Shown: piece after piece, positions 26,319 to 35,915 of the stretch
How positions within the stretch are numbered: the first letter of the stretch is position 1
Layout of the letters: every line of letters begins with the position of its first letter
Source of the DNA: Lachnospiraceae bacterium
Lineage (GTDB): Bacteria; Bacillota; Clostridia; Lachnospirales; Lachnospiraceae
Assembly: GCA_017552985.1 (NCBI GenBank)
Contig: JAFZNO010000081.1
Coordinates: forward strand, 1 to 64,000
DNA: 64,000 nucleotides
Reading direction: 5' to 3'
The notes under the pieces: generated by a model
Seen by the model: the letters and a program-made list of their open reading frames with translations, nothing else
Databases searched by the model: none
What the model was told of the DNA's origin: nothing
Program-made: the position numbers and the translations under genes

Positions 26319-26969
26319 TCAAGTCTCTTGTTGAAATCCCCTGCGGAGCTTTCCCAACGCCCGTTTTTCGATCCTGGAAACGTAGCTTCTCGAGATCCCC
26401 ATGCGTTTTCCGATCTGGCTTTGCGTCTTCTCCTCGCCATCCACCAGACCATACCGGAGTATCATGATCTCTCGCTCTCTTTTTGTCAAAAGCGTTTGGA
26501 GCATTTCCCTTAGTTTCTTTACGTTCTCACTCAGCTCAAAACGGTCGCAGGCATCCATTTGGTTTTGCTCGATCACGTCCATGAGCTGAATCTCATTGCC
26601 TTCCTTGTCTTGGCCAATGGTCTCATATAACGATACGTCACGGGCCGTTTTCTTCTTGCCGCGAAGCAGCATCAGAATTTCATTTTCTATGCATCTGCAT
26701 GCGTAGGTTGCCAGTTTCCCCTTGCTTTCATCAAAACTGCCTATCGCCTTGATCAGCCCAATCGTGCCTATGGAAAGCAAGTCGTCCGGTTCCTCGTCAG
26801 ATATCTGATACTTCTTGATGATATGGGCCACCAGTCGTAAATTATGCTCGATGAGCATTTCCTTTGCGGCATTTGCCTCCTCTGGGGTTCCCTCTTTCAG
26901 CAGACTGAGCTGTCTTGCTTCTTCCTTCGGAGTCAATGGATGCAAAAAGGTTTGCAACGAAGCCTCCAC
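26319..26969 (-). CDS. sigK: Sporulation sigma factor SigK (late mother cell)
   Basis: 216 residues. Region 2 reads LIEHNLRLVAHIIKKY, DDLLSIGTIGLIKAI and KLATYACRCIENEILMLLR. Region 4 ends RMGISRSYVSRIEKRALGKL. The pattern is that of SigK/SigE, and the starting segment HPLTPKEEARQL matches SigK. The reading is uninterrupted, so no skin element splits it. The likely start is GTG 26969 with a weak site. A long pro-sequence such as in Bacillus is not obvious (about 20 residues precede the conserved part). SigE is the main alternative. Confidence 0.82.
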   Translation of the reverse strand: MEASLQTFLHPLTPKEEARQLSLLKEGTPEEANAAKEMLIEHNLRLVAHIIKKYQISDEEPDDLLSIGTIGLIKAIGSFDESKGKLATYACRCIENEILMLLRGKKKTARDVSLYETIGQDKEGNEIQLMDVIEQNQMDACDRFELSENVKKLREMLQTLLTKREREIMILRYGLVDGEEKTQSQIGKRMGISRSYVSRIEKRALGKLRRGFQQET

Positions 26970-27054
26970 GTCACCTATTGGCCTTAGTTAAGATAGTATA
27001 CGCGCGGACATATTATGAGTTGCAAGTCCTTCCGTCCTCTTTGGTACCGCGAGC

Positions 27055-28305
27055 TTATTCTTCCAGCAAAAACTGTGCCGACACGTAATTGCTAAGGTCC
27101 ATTCCCCTTGCAGTTAGGCGGATTCCTTCCCCCTCATCCAGGAGCAGCCCGTCCGCCACGTTCTTTTCGATCACCGCCTGCCAATACTGGTCCAAAGGCT
27201 CGCCAAAGCATTCCAAAAATTCTTTCCTTTTAACGCCCCGGCAGGTGCGCAGCCCAAGGAACAAAAACTCCTCCATCTGTTCCTTCCTGCCAAGGGATTG
27301 CGCCGTTCTGCCCGACAGGGGATCCTTCAAATATTTTTCCAGATCAGTCTCGTTGGAATACCTTATCTCATCCAAAAGTGACGCCGCACCAAGGCCTAGG
27401 CCTAAATACTCTTTTCTGATCCAGTAGCCGTAATTGTGCCTGCATTCACGACCTTCCCTGGCGTAATTAGAAATCTCATATTGTTCAAAGCCCGCTTCCC
27501 GCAATCTCTTTCCCGTATGGGCATACATTTCGCGGTCAAGCTCTTCCGACGGGATCTGCAGTTTCCCCGTAAATTTTCCTTCCCCGTCCCAAGTAAAAAA
27601 GCGGGTACCCTCCTCAAGGATCAGGCTGTAGACGGAAAGATGCTCCGGCACGGGCTTCAGCGCCAAAACCTTCTCCAGAGTCTCCTTCCAGGAATCCAAA
27701 GTCTGACCGGGAAGCGCGTTCATCAGGTCAACGCTTACGTTAGAAAAACCTGCTGCCCTTGCAGCCTGATACGTCCGAAGAAACGCTTCGTAATCATGAA
27801 TGCGCCCAAGAAGCTTTAGTTCCTCGTCATTTGCAGACTGAAGGCCGATGCTGAGGCGATTGATGCCTGCTTTCAGGTATCCTGCAAGCCGTTCTTCTTC
27901 TGCCATATTTCCCCGTAGTTCTTCACCTTTTGAAGATTCCTGCTTTTTTTCACTGTCTGAATTGCCTTGCCGGCTTTCACCTTCTGGCTTTTCAGTCGAT
28001 TTGACCGTTCCGGGGTTACACTCCATCGTGACCTCCGCATCAGACGCCACCGGAAACGTTTCCCTTATCACGTCCATGATCCCGGAAATCTGCGCAGGCA
28101 AAAGCAGGGAGGGCGTTCCCCCGCCAAAAAAAATGCTGGTAACGGTCCTCCCTGAATATTCCTTTCCTCTCGCACGGATTTCCGCGCAGAGCGCCTCTAC
28201 GTAGCGCTCCCTCCGCTCCTCCGGATGAACGGCGGAGAGGAAATCACAATAATTACATTTCCGCACGCAAAATGGCACGTGCAGGTAAAGCATTAGCTCT
28301 TTCAT
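27055..28305 (-). CDS. hemW: HemW-type radical SAM protein (heme chaperone)
   Basis: 416 residues. The radical SAM cluster motif is CVRKCNYCDF (C-x3-C-x2-C, about 12-21), followed by GGGTPS. The HemN C-terminal region is present (MEEFLFLGLRTCRGV). Only the HemW-type cluster is seen and no extra Cys as in true HemN, so it is a HemW homologue and not proven coproporphyrinogen oxidase. About 33 residues of polar, low-complexity sequence are inserted after ECNPGTV (about 100-135). It follows lepA by 3 bases. Confidence 0.92.
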   Translation of the reverse strand: MKELMLYLHVPFCVRKCNYCDFLSAVHPEERRERYVEALCAEIRARGKEYSGRTVTSIFFGGGTPSLLLPAQISGIMDVIRETFPVASDAEVTMECNPGTVKSTEKPEGESRQGNSDSEKKQESSKGEELRGNMAEEERLAGYLKAGINRLSIGLQSANDEELKLLGRIHDYEAFLRTYQAARAAGFSNVSVDLMNALPGQTLDSWKETLEKVLALKPVPEHLSVYSLILEEGTRFFTWDGEGKFTGKLQIPSEELDREMYAHTGKRLREAGFEQYEISNYAREGRECRHNYGYWIRKEYLGLGLGAASLLDEIRYSNETDLEKYLKDPLSGRTAQSLGRKEQMEEFLFLGLRTCRGVKRKEFLECFGEPLDQYWQAVIEKNVADGLLLDEGEGIRLTARGMDLSNYVSAQFLLEE

Positions 28306-28308
28306 CCT

Positions 28309-30126
28309 TTAGTCCCTATCGTCAAGCTTTAAGACGCTCATGAATGCCTTCTGGGGAATCTCCACGTTACCTATCTGGCGCATGCGCTTCTTTCCTTCCT
28401 TCTGCTTCTCCAAGAGCTTCTTCTTACGGGTGATGTCGCCGCCGTAGCACTTTGCAAGCACGTCCTTGCGCATCGCCCTGACGGTCTCTCTCGCAATGAC
28501 CTTTCCGCCAACGGCTGCCTGAATGGGAATCTCAAACAGATGTCTCGGAATCTCATCCTTCAGCTTCTCACACATCTTCCGGCCGCGCTCATAAGCGGAA
28601 TCCGCATGAACGATAAAGCTCAGCGCGTCAACCTCTTCCTTGTTGATCAATATGTCAAGCTTCACAAGCTTTGACTGCTCATAGCCCTTAATGTCATAGT
28701 CGAAGGACGCGTAGCCCCTGGACCTGGATTTTAACGCGTCAAAGAAATCATAGATGATCTCGTTGAGCGGCAATTCATACTTGAGCAATGCCCTGGTACC
28801 TTCAATGTATTCCGTCCCAAGATACCGCCCGCGGCGCTCCTGGCAGAGCGTCATAATGGAACCGATAAACTCGCTGGTCACCATGATCTCAGCGCTGACA
28901 ATGGGTTCCTCCATGTAATCGATCTCAGAGGGGTCGGGAAGGTTGGACGGATTGGTGAGTTCAATGCACTCGCCGTTTGTCTTATGCACTTTATAAACAA
29001 CGCCGGGGGCCGTCGTCACGAGATCCAGGTTGTATTCCCTCTCCAAGCGCTCCTGAATGATCTCCAGGTGCAAAAGCCCAAGGAATCCGCACCGGAATCC
29101 AAAGCCCAGCGCGATGGAGGTTTCCGGCTCATAGAATAGGGACGCGTCATTTAACTGCAATTTTTCAAGAGCGTCACGTAGATCAGGATACTTCGCTCCG
29201 TCTGCGGGATAGATGCCGCAATATACCATGGAAAGCACCTTCTTGTAGCCTGGCAGCGGCTCCGCGCAAGGGTTCTTGGCATCCGTCACCGTGTCACCCA
29301 CTGCGGTATCCTTTACGTTCTTAATGGATGCCGTGATATAGCCAACCATGCCGGCTGAGAGCTCCTCGCAGGGGATAAACTGGCCTGCGCCAAAATATCC
29401 AACCTCAACGACCTCTTCCTTCGCTCCCGTCGCCATCATCAGGACTTCGGTACCCTTTTTCACGGTTCCTTCCATGATGCGGCAAAATACGATAACGCCT
29501 TTATAAGAATCATATACGCAGTCAAAGATCAATGCCTTAAGCGGTGCGGAGGCACTGCCCTTGGGTGCCGGGATCTTATGCACGATCTGCTCCAGTACTT
29601 CTTCTATGCCAATGCCGTTCTTGGCGGAAATGAGCGGCGCATCCTGTGCCTCAATGCCGATCACGTCCTCAATCTCTTCGATCACGCGCTGCGGCTCCGC
29701 ACTGGGAAGGTCGATCTTGTTGATGACGGGAAATACGTCCAAGTCATGATCAAGCGCCAGATAAACGTTGGCCAGCGTCTGGGCTTCAATTCCCTGTGCC
29801 GCGTCCACGACCAGGATTGCTCCGTCGCAGGCTGCAAGGGATCTGCTCACCTCATAGTTAAAGTCTACGTGGCCCGGCGTGTCGATCAGATTGAAGATAT
29901 ACTCCTCGCCATCCTTTGCCTTATATACGGTGCGAACTGCCTGCGCCTTGATGGTAATGCCGCGTTCGCGCTCAAGCTCCATGTTGTCAAGCACCTGCGC
30001 CTGCATCTCACGGCTGGTAAGCAGACCCGTCTGCTCTATGATGCGGTCCGCCAAGGTGGATTTACCGTGGTCAATGTGAGCCACGATGCAAAAATTTCGA
30101 ATTTTCGACTGGTCGATCTGGGACAT
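28309..30126 (-). CDS. lepA: Elongation factor 4 (LepA)
   Basis: 605 residues, normal length. LepA is a ribosome-associated GTPase that back-translocates or rescues stalled ribosomes. G1 is AHIDHGKS, G2 has [11 protein letters not shown]3 is DTPGHVDF and G4 is NKIDLP. The C-terminal end has the LepA-specific [23 protein letters not shown] (seen as [13 protein letters not shown]). ATG follows GAGGG. It is the third gene in the conserved gpr-spoIIP-lepA-hemW order. Confidence 0.97.
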   Translation of the reverse strand: MSQIDQSKIRNFCIVAHIDHGKSTLADRIIEQTGLLTSREMQAQVLDNMELERERGITIKAQAVRTVYKAKDGEEYIFNLIDTPGHVDFNYEVSRSLAACDGAILVVDAAQGIEAQTLANVYLALDHDLDVFPVINKIDLPSAEPQRVIEEIEDVIGIEAQDAPLISAKNGIGIEEVLEQIVHKIPAPKGSASAPLKALIFDCVYDSYKGVIVFCRIMEGTVKKGTEVLMMATGAKEEVVEVGYFGAGQFIPCEELSAGMVGYITASIKNVKDTAVGDTVTDAKNPCAEPLPGYKKVLSMVYCGIYPADGAKYPDLRDALEKLQLNDASLFYEPETSIALGFGFRCGFLGLLHLEIIQERLEREYNLDLVTTAPGVVYKVHKTNGECIELTNPSNLPDPSEIDYMEEPIVSAEIMVTSEFIGSIMTLCQERRGRYLGTEYIEGTRALLKYELPLNEIIYDFFDALKSRSRGYASFDYDIKGYEQSKLVKLDILINKEEVDALSFIVHADSAYERGRKMCEKLKDEIPRHLFEIPIQAAVGGKVIARETVRAMRKDVLAKCYGGDITRKKKLLEKQKEGKKRMRQIGNVEIPQKAFMSVLKLDDRD

Positions 30127-30201
30127 CTTAAAACCCTCATTTTCTTTTCGTAATCTTGATTTTTTATTCTATCAGAAAAATGATGGCTTGTCCATAGTTT
30201 C

Positions 30202-31563
30202 TCAAGGGATCGCGGCTTCCGTCCATTCCCCTCCCGACAGCACGTGGTCCAAAAGACTTGCCAGCGGCCCGCAGGCGGCCAATGCCTCCTCATAGGTATT
30301 GTTTTGCGCCCCCAGCTCGATCAGAAGCGTTTTGGGGCATACGTGCATGTTATAACGGTATCCCTTGAGATAGATCTTCCTGGTAAGGCCGGGATAATAC
30401 TCCTGCGCGGCTTTTTCCATCTGAAACGAAAAGGCCAGATTTTCTTCCAGCCACTGGTTTTTCAGATAATCCAACTCTCCCGTCTTTCTGGTGCGGCTGA
30501 TGCCATTAAAGAACATGAACCTGGCCGTCTTTTTCCCCTCCACTTCCGTAACGAGTCTGACCTTTTCCGGCATCTCGTCCCGATGCAGATCGATCACGAC
30601 CTGAATGCTTGGATTCTCCTCAAGGATCCTTTCCACCTCCGGCAATGCCCTGGAATAAGCGCCGTTGCGGGAGGGCTTGTCATAAACGCCCTCATGATGC
30701 AACACCCTGTATCCGTAATCCTCCTCCAAAATCCTGGTCAGCTCCCTGCCAACGCCAACAACGGTTGCCTCCGGATTCTCCTTGTCCGCGTAACCTTCCT
30801 GTGAATGGGTGTGATAGATCAGTATTTGCGGTCCTTCCCCCGTCTGCCCGATCCGGAGATCCTTTGCCAGAAAGCGTTCCGCGTTAAGGAGCGCACCATC
30901 TGCCATCGTCGTGGAATCAACCACGTAAAAATTTTTGATGAGGGATTCATAGGTATTCATGGTCACGGCTTCAAGAATCTGCTTTTTATCCGTCAGGCGG
31001 CTTTTCAGAGCGATCCCGCTCTCCACCCAGCTTCCTGCATCCTCCATGCCGGAAACGCCGCCGTCCATGAGTTCTTCTCTCGTCTGACGTAATACTTCCT
31101 CCGCGGCTTTCTCATTCTCCCACGTGATATCGTCATTTGAGAGATTCCCGTCTTCCCAAGTTTCCCCGTCATCAGTAATTCTCCCGTCTTCCCAAGTTTC
31201 CCCGTCATCAGTGATTCTCCCGTCTTCCCAAGTTTCCCCGTCATCAGTGATTCTCTCTTCTTCCAACGCCGTCCCGTCTTTCGTGCCGTCATCCTCTCCC
31301 TGCGCATTCTCACGATCAGCTAAATTCTCTCCGTCACGGCTTACCGCGTCTTCCGCAAGGTTCCATGCCCTCATCTCCTCCAGACAGGGAATAACCGGCG
31401 CCACGGTTTTCTCCGCCTGTATCAACAAAATCTGATGAATTCCATAGGTCGGACCATTCTTATTCCTGATATCCGGAAGCTTTCTCATCATACGGAAAAG
31501 CAGTGCAATGCACAGGGCACAAGCGATCAAAAACAAAGCTTTCCCAAGTCGCCTTTCTCTCAT
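30202..31563 (-). CDS. spoIIP: Stage II sporulation protein P (SpoIIP)
   Basis: 453 residues. An N-terminal membrane anchor (about 8-26) precedes a long acidic linker (about 80-165) and the amidase/endopeptidase domain (about 235-445). SpoIIP cleaves septal peptidoglycan during engulfment together with SpoIID and SpoIIM. Core motifs are ILIYHTHSQEGY (zinc ligand His), VIDLHRDE and LLIELGAQNNTYEEA, as in the family. The linker contains three exact copies of RITDDGETWEDG and a degenerate fourth. The gene follows gpr closely. Confidence 0.93.
   Translation of the reverse strand: MRERRLGKALFLIACALCIALLFRMMRKLPDIRNKNGPTYGIHQILLIQAEKTVAPVIPCLEEMRAWNLAEDAVSRDGENLADRENAQGEDDGTKDGTALEEERITDDGETWEDGRITDDGETWEDGRITDDGETWEDGNLSNDDITWENEKAAEEVLRQTREELMDGGVSGMEDAGSWVESGIALKSRLTDKKQILEAVTMNTYESLIKNFYVVDSTTMADGALLNAERFLAKDLRIGQTGEGPQILIYHTHSQEGYADKENPEATVVGVGRELTRILEEDYGYRVLHHEGVYDKPSRNGAYSRALPEVERILEENPSIQVVIDLHRDEMPEKVRLVTEVEGKKTARFMFFNGISRTRKTGELDYLKNQWLEENLAFSFQMEKAAQEYYPGLTRKIYLKGYRYNMHVCPKTLLIELGAQNNTYEEALAACGPLASLLDHVLSGGEWTEAAIP
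31147..31254 (-). repeat. 36-bp tandem repeat, 3 copies, inside spoIIP
   Basis: Units at 31147-31182, 31183-31218 and 31219-31254 are nearly identical (one visible base change between units) and in frame, each encoding a 12-residue acidic unit. A diverged copy precedes them on the low-coordinate side. Length change by recombination or slippage would keep the frame. Confidence 0.9.
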
Positions 31564-31614
31564 AGGATTCCCGTCATTTCAAGTTCCCTCTATCCTATGC
31601 CGTCCAAAGCCCGT

Positions 31615-32517
31615 CTATTCCCCTTCCGCGTGAAATGCTGCATTGATCCCTTCCGAAATCGTGAAGCTAATGCGTTTTACGACCTCATCCACGTCCTTCC
31701 CCGTTACGTACATGTTATTAAGATCCGCAAAAGAGCTTCTCCGAAAAATCTTTTCCGTTCCCAAAAGTCTTTCCAAGGCGTCTCCGACGATCGTTGCCGC
31801 GTCTACCACGGTTGGCACGCCGATGGCGATCACTGGAATGCCAAGGCTTTCCTGCGTCAACGCATTTCTGTGATTGCCAACTCCTGAGCCTGGCTGGATT
31901 CCCACGTCCGTGATCTGTATCGTTCTGTTCAGTCGCTTTGTACTCCTTGCCGCCAAAGCGTCCGCCACGATCAGAAGATCAGGCTTTGTCTCCTTGATCA
32001 CGCCGCTGACGATTTCCGCCGTCTCCATTCCCGTTTTGGCCATGACGCCTGGTTCCAGGGCACTGATCAGGTGAACCGTTCTCTCTCCGACGGCTGCCGC
32101 TCCGTACAGCTTTACCATATGCCGCGTGACAAAAAGATTATCGAGGATTCGCGGTCCCAGGGAATCTGCCGTCACGTCCCTGTTTCCAAGCCCGATCACC
32201 AAAATGGCCATTTCTTCTTTTTTCTTCTTCTCCTCTACAAGTTGGCAAAGCTCCTTCCGAAAGCATTCCGAAATCTCGCGATGATACCCCTCATCTGGCT
32301 CTCCTAGCGAGTCGGCTTCCATGGTCACGTAGCAACCGATCGGTTTTCCCAACTGGTTTGCAGCATTTTTTGTCTCAACAAACACCTTTGTCACGCGAAC
32401 GCCTGCTTTCTCATATTCATACTCCTGCGTCCGCACGCCATGCAGTTTCTCCCCCGCGCGCACCATTCCCTCGCGTGCCTCCAAGGCCAAATCCGTTCTG
32501 ATTCCAAAAGAATTCAT
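31615..32517 (-). CDS. gpr: Spore germination protease GPR
   Basis: 300 residues. GPR degrades small acid-soluble proteins during germination. It is recognised by RTDLALEARE at the N-terminus (the processing region), the core VIGLGNRDVTADSLGP, and GIQPGSGVGNHR. An insertion of lysine and glutamate, EEKKKKEE, lies before the core. ATG 32517 follows AAGAGG. It is first of the run gpr-spoIIP-lepA-hemW and divergent from rpsT, the same arrangement as in many Firmicutes. Confidence 0.95.
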   Translation of the reverse strand: MNSFGIRTDLALEAREGMVRAGEKLHGVRTQEYEYEKAGVRVTKVFVETKNAANQLGKPIGCYVTMEADSLGEPDEGYHREISECFRKELCQLVEEKKKKEEMAILVIGLGNRDVTADSLGPRILDNLFVTRHMVKLYGAAAVGERTVHLISALEPGVMAKTGMETAEIVSGVIKETKPDLLIVADALAARSTKRLNRTIQITDVGIQPGSGVGNHRNALTQESLGIPVIAIGVPTVVDAATIVGDALERLLGTEKIFRRSSFADLNNMYVTGKDVDEVVKRISFTISEGINAAFHAEGE

Positions 32518-32588
32518 CTCTTACCTCTTAATAATGTCTGTTTCCATAAATTTATCCCTATTTTTTGCATTTTTTTCTGATTTATGTA

Positions 32589-32617
32589 TTGACAAAAACA
32601 AAATAATTACCTAAACT
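32589..32617 (+). promoter_or_regulatory. Sigma-A promoter of rpsT
   Basis: TTGACA (32589-32594), exact 17-base spacer, TAAACT (32612-32617). It leaves a 5' leader of about 80 bases before the TTG start. Confidence 0.75.
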
Positions 32618-32706
32618 ACAAGAGTATGTTTGCATTAGTCCTCCGTGTCTGGCTGTGCAAACGAGTCCGAAACATACGTTTAATTATCAAATGGAGGTAA
32701 ACTACA

Positions 32707-32970
32707 TTGGCTAATATTAAGTCCGCAAAGAAGAGAATTTCCGTAGCGCGCGTAAATGCTGAGAGAAACAAGGCAATCAGATCTGGCGTTAAGACTGCGA
32801 TCAAGAAGGTATTCGCTGCCATCGAGGCTGGCGACAAGGAGGCTGCAAAGGCTGAGCTCGCTTCCGCTACCAAGGTGATCGAGATGGCTGGAAGCAAGGG
32901 CGTTTATCACAAGAACAACGTTGCCAGAAAAGTTGCTCGCATCAGCAAGGCCGTTAACGAGATGGCTTAA
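32707..32970 (+). CDS. rpsT: 30S ribosomal protein S20
   Basis: 87 residues, usual length. The N-terminus ANIKSAKKRI and the basic helical body are those of bS20, which binds 16S rRNA early in small-subunit assembly. The start is TTG at 32707, 9 bases after GGAGGT; the nearest ATG would lose the conserved N-terminus. A UUG start is also known for E. coli rpsT, where it is linked to autoregulation. Monocistronic, with promoter 32589-32617 and terminator 33015-33047. Confidence 0.97.
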   Translation: MANIKSAKKRISVARVNAERNKAIRSGVKTAIKKVFAAIEAGDKEAAKAELASATKVIEMAGSKGVYHKNNVARKVARISKAVNEMA

Positions 32971-33014
32971 TCCCATCCACTACGGATCCTTTTATAAATT
33001 TATTAAGAACAATA

Positions 33015-33047
33015 AAAAGCATCCATGCCGTCACCATGGATGCTTTT
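33015..33047. terminator. Bidirectional terminator between rpsT and the TPM gene
   Basis: 13-bp arms AAAAGCATCCATG and CATGGATGCTTTT around a 7-base loop. The run is T-rich on both strands, serving rpsT on plus and the TPM gene (ends 33072) on minus. Confidence 0.85.
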
Positions 33048-33071
33048 CTTTTATCTTTTTATGAGGGTTCT

Positions 33072-33953
33072 TTATCTTCTGCGTCCGCCGCCGCCATGGC
33101 TAAAGCCACCACTGCTCATGTGCGAACCGCCCCTGCTTCCAGAGCTTGAGGAAGTCTCGATCTTTACCTTCGTTACGTTCTTGCGGATGAAATCATCCCT
33201 TTGTGCTCTCATCTCCGGATGGCCGCCAGGTACGTAGGTGGTCGCCGAAGTCGTGTCAACGCCTGCTTTTTGCTTCATGTTTGTCAAGCAGTAGATAATT
33301 GCCACGATCACGGGAATTGCCAAGACTACAACCCAGGGAAGCTGCTTGGATCCACCATGTTCTTCATTTGCATATTGTGCGATCTCCTTGATTGCCCTCG
33401 CATAGCCATCCTTTGTACTGATTTTAAATCCGGCATCTTCGGCATCCAATACCCGATCCCGCTCATAATCCGACAATCCAGAGATCATGTTGCCGGAAGT
33501 GGAGATCCACGTTCCTGCCTGAGTATCTTCTTGACCCATGTGATACCAGTTATCAAGGATCAACACGCCGTCACCATGCGGCTGATCGTAACCATAAGCC
33601 CGCTCGTCATAAAAATCATCCGCGAGATCCATCATGGTCTGTTCCCATGCGTAGTCGGAAGCGCCGACTTCCTGATTAATGGTCACGAGAATGATGTCGC
33701 ATTTTCCGTAATCCTCCTGCTTTTCGATCAGTTCCGCAAGATCTCTTTCCTCTGCATCCGTAAGAACGTCAGCATAGTCAAACACTCTCTCGCTCGGTGC
33801 CTCGGAGTTATTTCTAGTCGCGTCTTTGTCATTCCAGTGGATCACCTTCATGACGCCAAAACCGCATACGGCAATTGCCGCTATGATCATCCAAACGCGA
33901 AAATAATGAAAATATTTTTTGCGTTCTTCTAACTTTACGTTATACTCTTCCAT
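33072..33953 (-). CDS. TPM-domain membrane protein with Gly/Ser/Arg-rich tail
   Basis: 293 residues. One transmembrane helix near the N-terminus (about 19-38), a TPM domain (about 60-200; VFDYADVLTDAEERDLAELIEK in part, GVLILDN), a second helix near 208-226, and a tail of glycines, serines and arginines. TPM proteins (YgcG/TLP18.3 type) have been described as phosphatases or assembly factors; the function here is unknown. The domain faces outside if both helices span. ATG follows GGAGGGGGAG. It lies 15 bases after the zinc-ribbon gene. Confidence 0.82.
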   Translation of the reverse strand: MEEYNVKLEERKKYFHYFRVWMIIAAIAVCGFGVMKVIHWNDKDATRNNSEAPSERVFDYADVLTDAEERDLAELIEKQEDYGKCDIILVTINQEVGASDYAWEQTMMDLADDFYDERAYGYDQPHGDGVLILDNWYHMGQEDTQAGTWISTSGNMISGLSDYERDRVLDAEDAGFKISTKDGYARAIKEIAQYANEEHGGSKQLPWVVVLAIPVIVAIIYCLTNMKQKAGVDTTSATTYVPGGHPEMRAQRDDFIRKNVTKVKIETSSSSGSRGGSHMSSGGFSHGGGGRRR

Positions 33954-33968
33954 TTGCTGCTCCCCCTC

Positions 33969-34967
33969 CTATATCAATCCCAAAATTCCATTGATGGATG
34001 CCAAGATCGCCGTCAGAAGGGCCCATAACGTTAACGTGTAGCCCACCACCTTGCTCTTGGAAAGCGGTGCAGTGCCTATGATCTTTCCCGTTTCACCGTT
34101 TACGTAGAAGGGGTATTCTTGTTCCTTATATTGATAGACGTATTTCCAAACGGGCATTAATCCGTAATTTACGTTCCTGTCAAGCACGCTAATTCTCTGA
34201 TTGTTCTTGATCACGGAGGAGTATCCGGAAATACTGCTCCTTAAGATTGCGGACGCGTCGTCCTCCATCTTCTTCTTTGCCCTGCTTTCAATTTCTTCCG
34301 CAGGCATGTTGTAGATCTCCGCATTAAAACCGGAAAGATATTCAGGTTCGAAATCCCGGAGTTTCGAATAGGTATAGGGCTCCATCAGGTCCATTACGTT
34401 ATCCGGCATCTTAATGGATGCATCAGCCGGTAATTTTTCGAAAGGAATGTTCATGTCGCGGACCACGTTGTAGTAAGAAGTCTCCGTGTAGCGATAACTT
34501 CCGCTCGTCCAGGAACGAACCTTGGTTCCCTGTCCTTCAAAGACTGCATTCGTCTTGTAATCATAAAACCAGAAAGGAACGTAATCGCCCTGCATGGTAT
34601 TCAGGCAAACCTCCGACAGAAAGTCAGCGGGGGCAAACGTCAATTTCTTAAACTTCTCACGGATCAGCGCCTTACAGTTGTCCTTTCCCAATTCAAAGGG
34701 AATGATAAACTTCGGAAGATACTCTCCCTGTACGCGCTCATCAAAAATAATGGAGTTGCCGCAGTAAGGACAGTGCATGGCGCTGTCAAACTGCTGCACG
34801 GGGATCGTACCGCCGCAATCCGGACAGTTTTCCATGTTGCTCACGATGTCATTCGCGTTCGTCTTACGGTCATAACTATTCTCGCTGTCGCAATAAGGGC
34901 AGATCATCCTTCGCTTTTCAGGACTGTAAACAGCATTACCACCACAATTCTTACACTTAAAAATCAT
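33969..34967 (-). CDS. Zinc-ribbon membrane protein (TFIIB-type ribbon)
   Basis: 332 residues. Two N-terminal zinc ribbons (CKNCGG...CPYC and CPDCGG...CPYC, within the first 70 residues), a central beta-rich domain with VPFWFYDYKT, MPVWKYVYQYKEQEYPFYVNGETG and a single C-terminal membrane helix (about 310-330). ATG 34967 follows GGAGAGACGG. The same layout is seen in Firmicutes proteins of unknown function often described as TFIIB-type zinc ribbon-containing. Operon partner of the TPM gene. Confidence 0.78.
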   Translation of the reverse strand: MIFKCKNCGGNAVYSPEKRRMICPYCDSENSYDRKTNANDIVSNMENCPDCGGTIPVQQFDSAMHCPYCGNSIIFDERVQGEYLPKFIIPFELGKDNCKALIREKFKKLTFAPADFLSEVCLNTMQGDYVPFWFYDYKTNAVFEGQGTKVRSWTSGSYRYTETSYYNVVRDMNIPFEKLPADASIKMPDNVMDLMEPYTYSKLRDFEPEYLSGFNAEIYNMPAEEIESRAKKKMEDDASAILRSSISGYSSVIKNNQRISVLDRNVNYGLMPVWKYVYQYKEQEYPFYVNGETGKIIGTAPLSKSKVVGYTLTLWALLTAILASINGILGLI

Positions 34968-35051
34968 GTTCCGTCTCTCCAATCCATTTAGTTTTGTCTT
35001 TGTGACAAGGCCTTTCGGCAAGCAAGCATTACTGAATTATTATAACAAAAA

Positions 35052-35084
35052 AAGGAGTTTCTTGCAATATGCAGGAAACTCCTT
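35052..35084 (-). terminator. Terminator after tpiA
   Basis: Arms AAGGAGTTTC/GAAACTCCTT with a 13-base loop; on the minus strand followed by TTTTTTTG. Ends the gap-pgk-tpi run. Confidence 0.85.
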
Positions 35085-35113
35085 CTTGAAATTCATAAGT
35101 GACGATTCGCTGA

Positions 35114-35866
35114 TTACTTGTTGTAATTTACGATCTGGCCAAAGTCAGGCTTCAGGGAAGCGCCGCCTACCAGACCGCCGTCGATGTCAGGCTGAGCAAA
35201 GAGCTCAGGAGCGCTGGATGCGGAAACGGAACCGCCGTACTGAATGCGGATACTTGCAGCCGTTGCATCATCATAAATCTCAGCGATGCAATCACGGATT
35301 GCCTTGCAAACCTCCTGTGCCTGCTCGGTGGTAGCAACCTTGCCGGTACCGATGGCCCAGATGGGCTCATAAGCGATAACTGCGGTAGCTGCCTGAGCTG
35401 CAGTCACGTTCAGGAAAGCGATCTTGATCTGCTGACGGATCCAGTCAATGGTGATACCCTGCTCTCTCTGCTTCAGGGATTCGCCGCAGCAGATGATAGG
35501 GGTAATTCCATGCTCAAATGCCTTCAGGATCTTCTTGTTAACGGTCTCGTCAGACTCAGCGAAGTACTCTCTTCTCTCGGAATGTCCGATGATCACGTAC
35601 TTAACGCCTGCGTCAACCAGCATTGCGGGAGAGATCTCGCCAGTGTAGGCACCCTTCTCCTCGAAATACATGTTCTCAGCACCAATGTTGATATTGGTTC
35701 CCTTTGCAGCTTCCATTGCAGGAATGATGTCGATTGCAGGTACGCAGAATACTACGTCTACGTCGTTATTGACTACCAAGGGCTTTAAGGTATTTACCAG
35801 AGCAACTGCCTCGCTGGGAGTCATGTTCATCTTCCAGTTGCCTGCGATAATTTTCTTTCTTGCCAT
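35114..35866 (-). CDS. tpiA: Triosephosphate isomerase
   Basis: 250 residues, standard length. It interconverts dihydroxyacetone phosphate and glyceraldehyde-3-phosphate. N-terminal GNWKMN, catalytic His in [10 protein letters not shown], catalytic Glu in [12 protein letters not shown] and the phosphate-binding [11 protein letters not shown] are all present. ATG follows AGGAGG. It is the last gene of the glycolytic cluster after pgk (49-base gap, including a small GTCCG/CGGAC hairpin at 35884-35898). Confidence 0.97.
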   Translation of the reverse strand: MARKKIIAGNWKMNMTPSEAVALVNTLKPLVVNNDVDVVFCVPAIDIIPAMEAAKGTNINIGAENMYFEEKGAYTGEISPAMLVDAGVKYVIIGHSERREYFAESDETVNKKILKAFEHGITPIICCGESLKQREQGITIDWIRQQIKIAFLNVTAAQAATAVIAYEPIWAIGTGKVATTEQAQEVCKAIRDCIAEIYDDATAASIRIQYGGSVSASSAPELFAQPDIDGGLVGGASLKPDFGQIVNYNK

Positions 35867-35915
35867 AATGTCCTCCTAATTAAAGTCCGCTTCGCGGACA
35901 GATACTTCATTCCGC

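Noticed and set aside
26319-26969. A skin-type element interrupting sigK
   Set aside because: The sigK reading is continuous over regions 2 to 4 with no insertion.
29578-30153. A 191-codon plus-strand frame opposite lepA
   Set aside because: Antisense shadow of the highly conserved lepA sequence.
31147-31254. Short tandem repeats that could suggest a CRISPR array
   Set aside because: Repeats are directly adjacent without spacers, in frame, and encode a protein repeat in SpoIIP.
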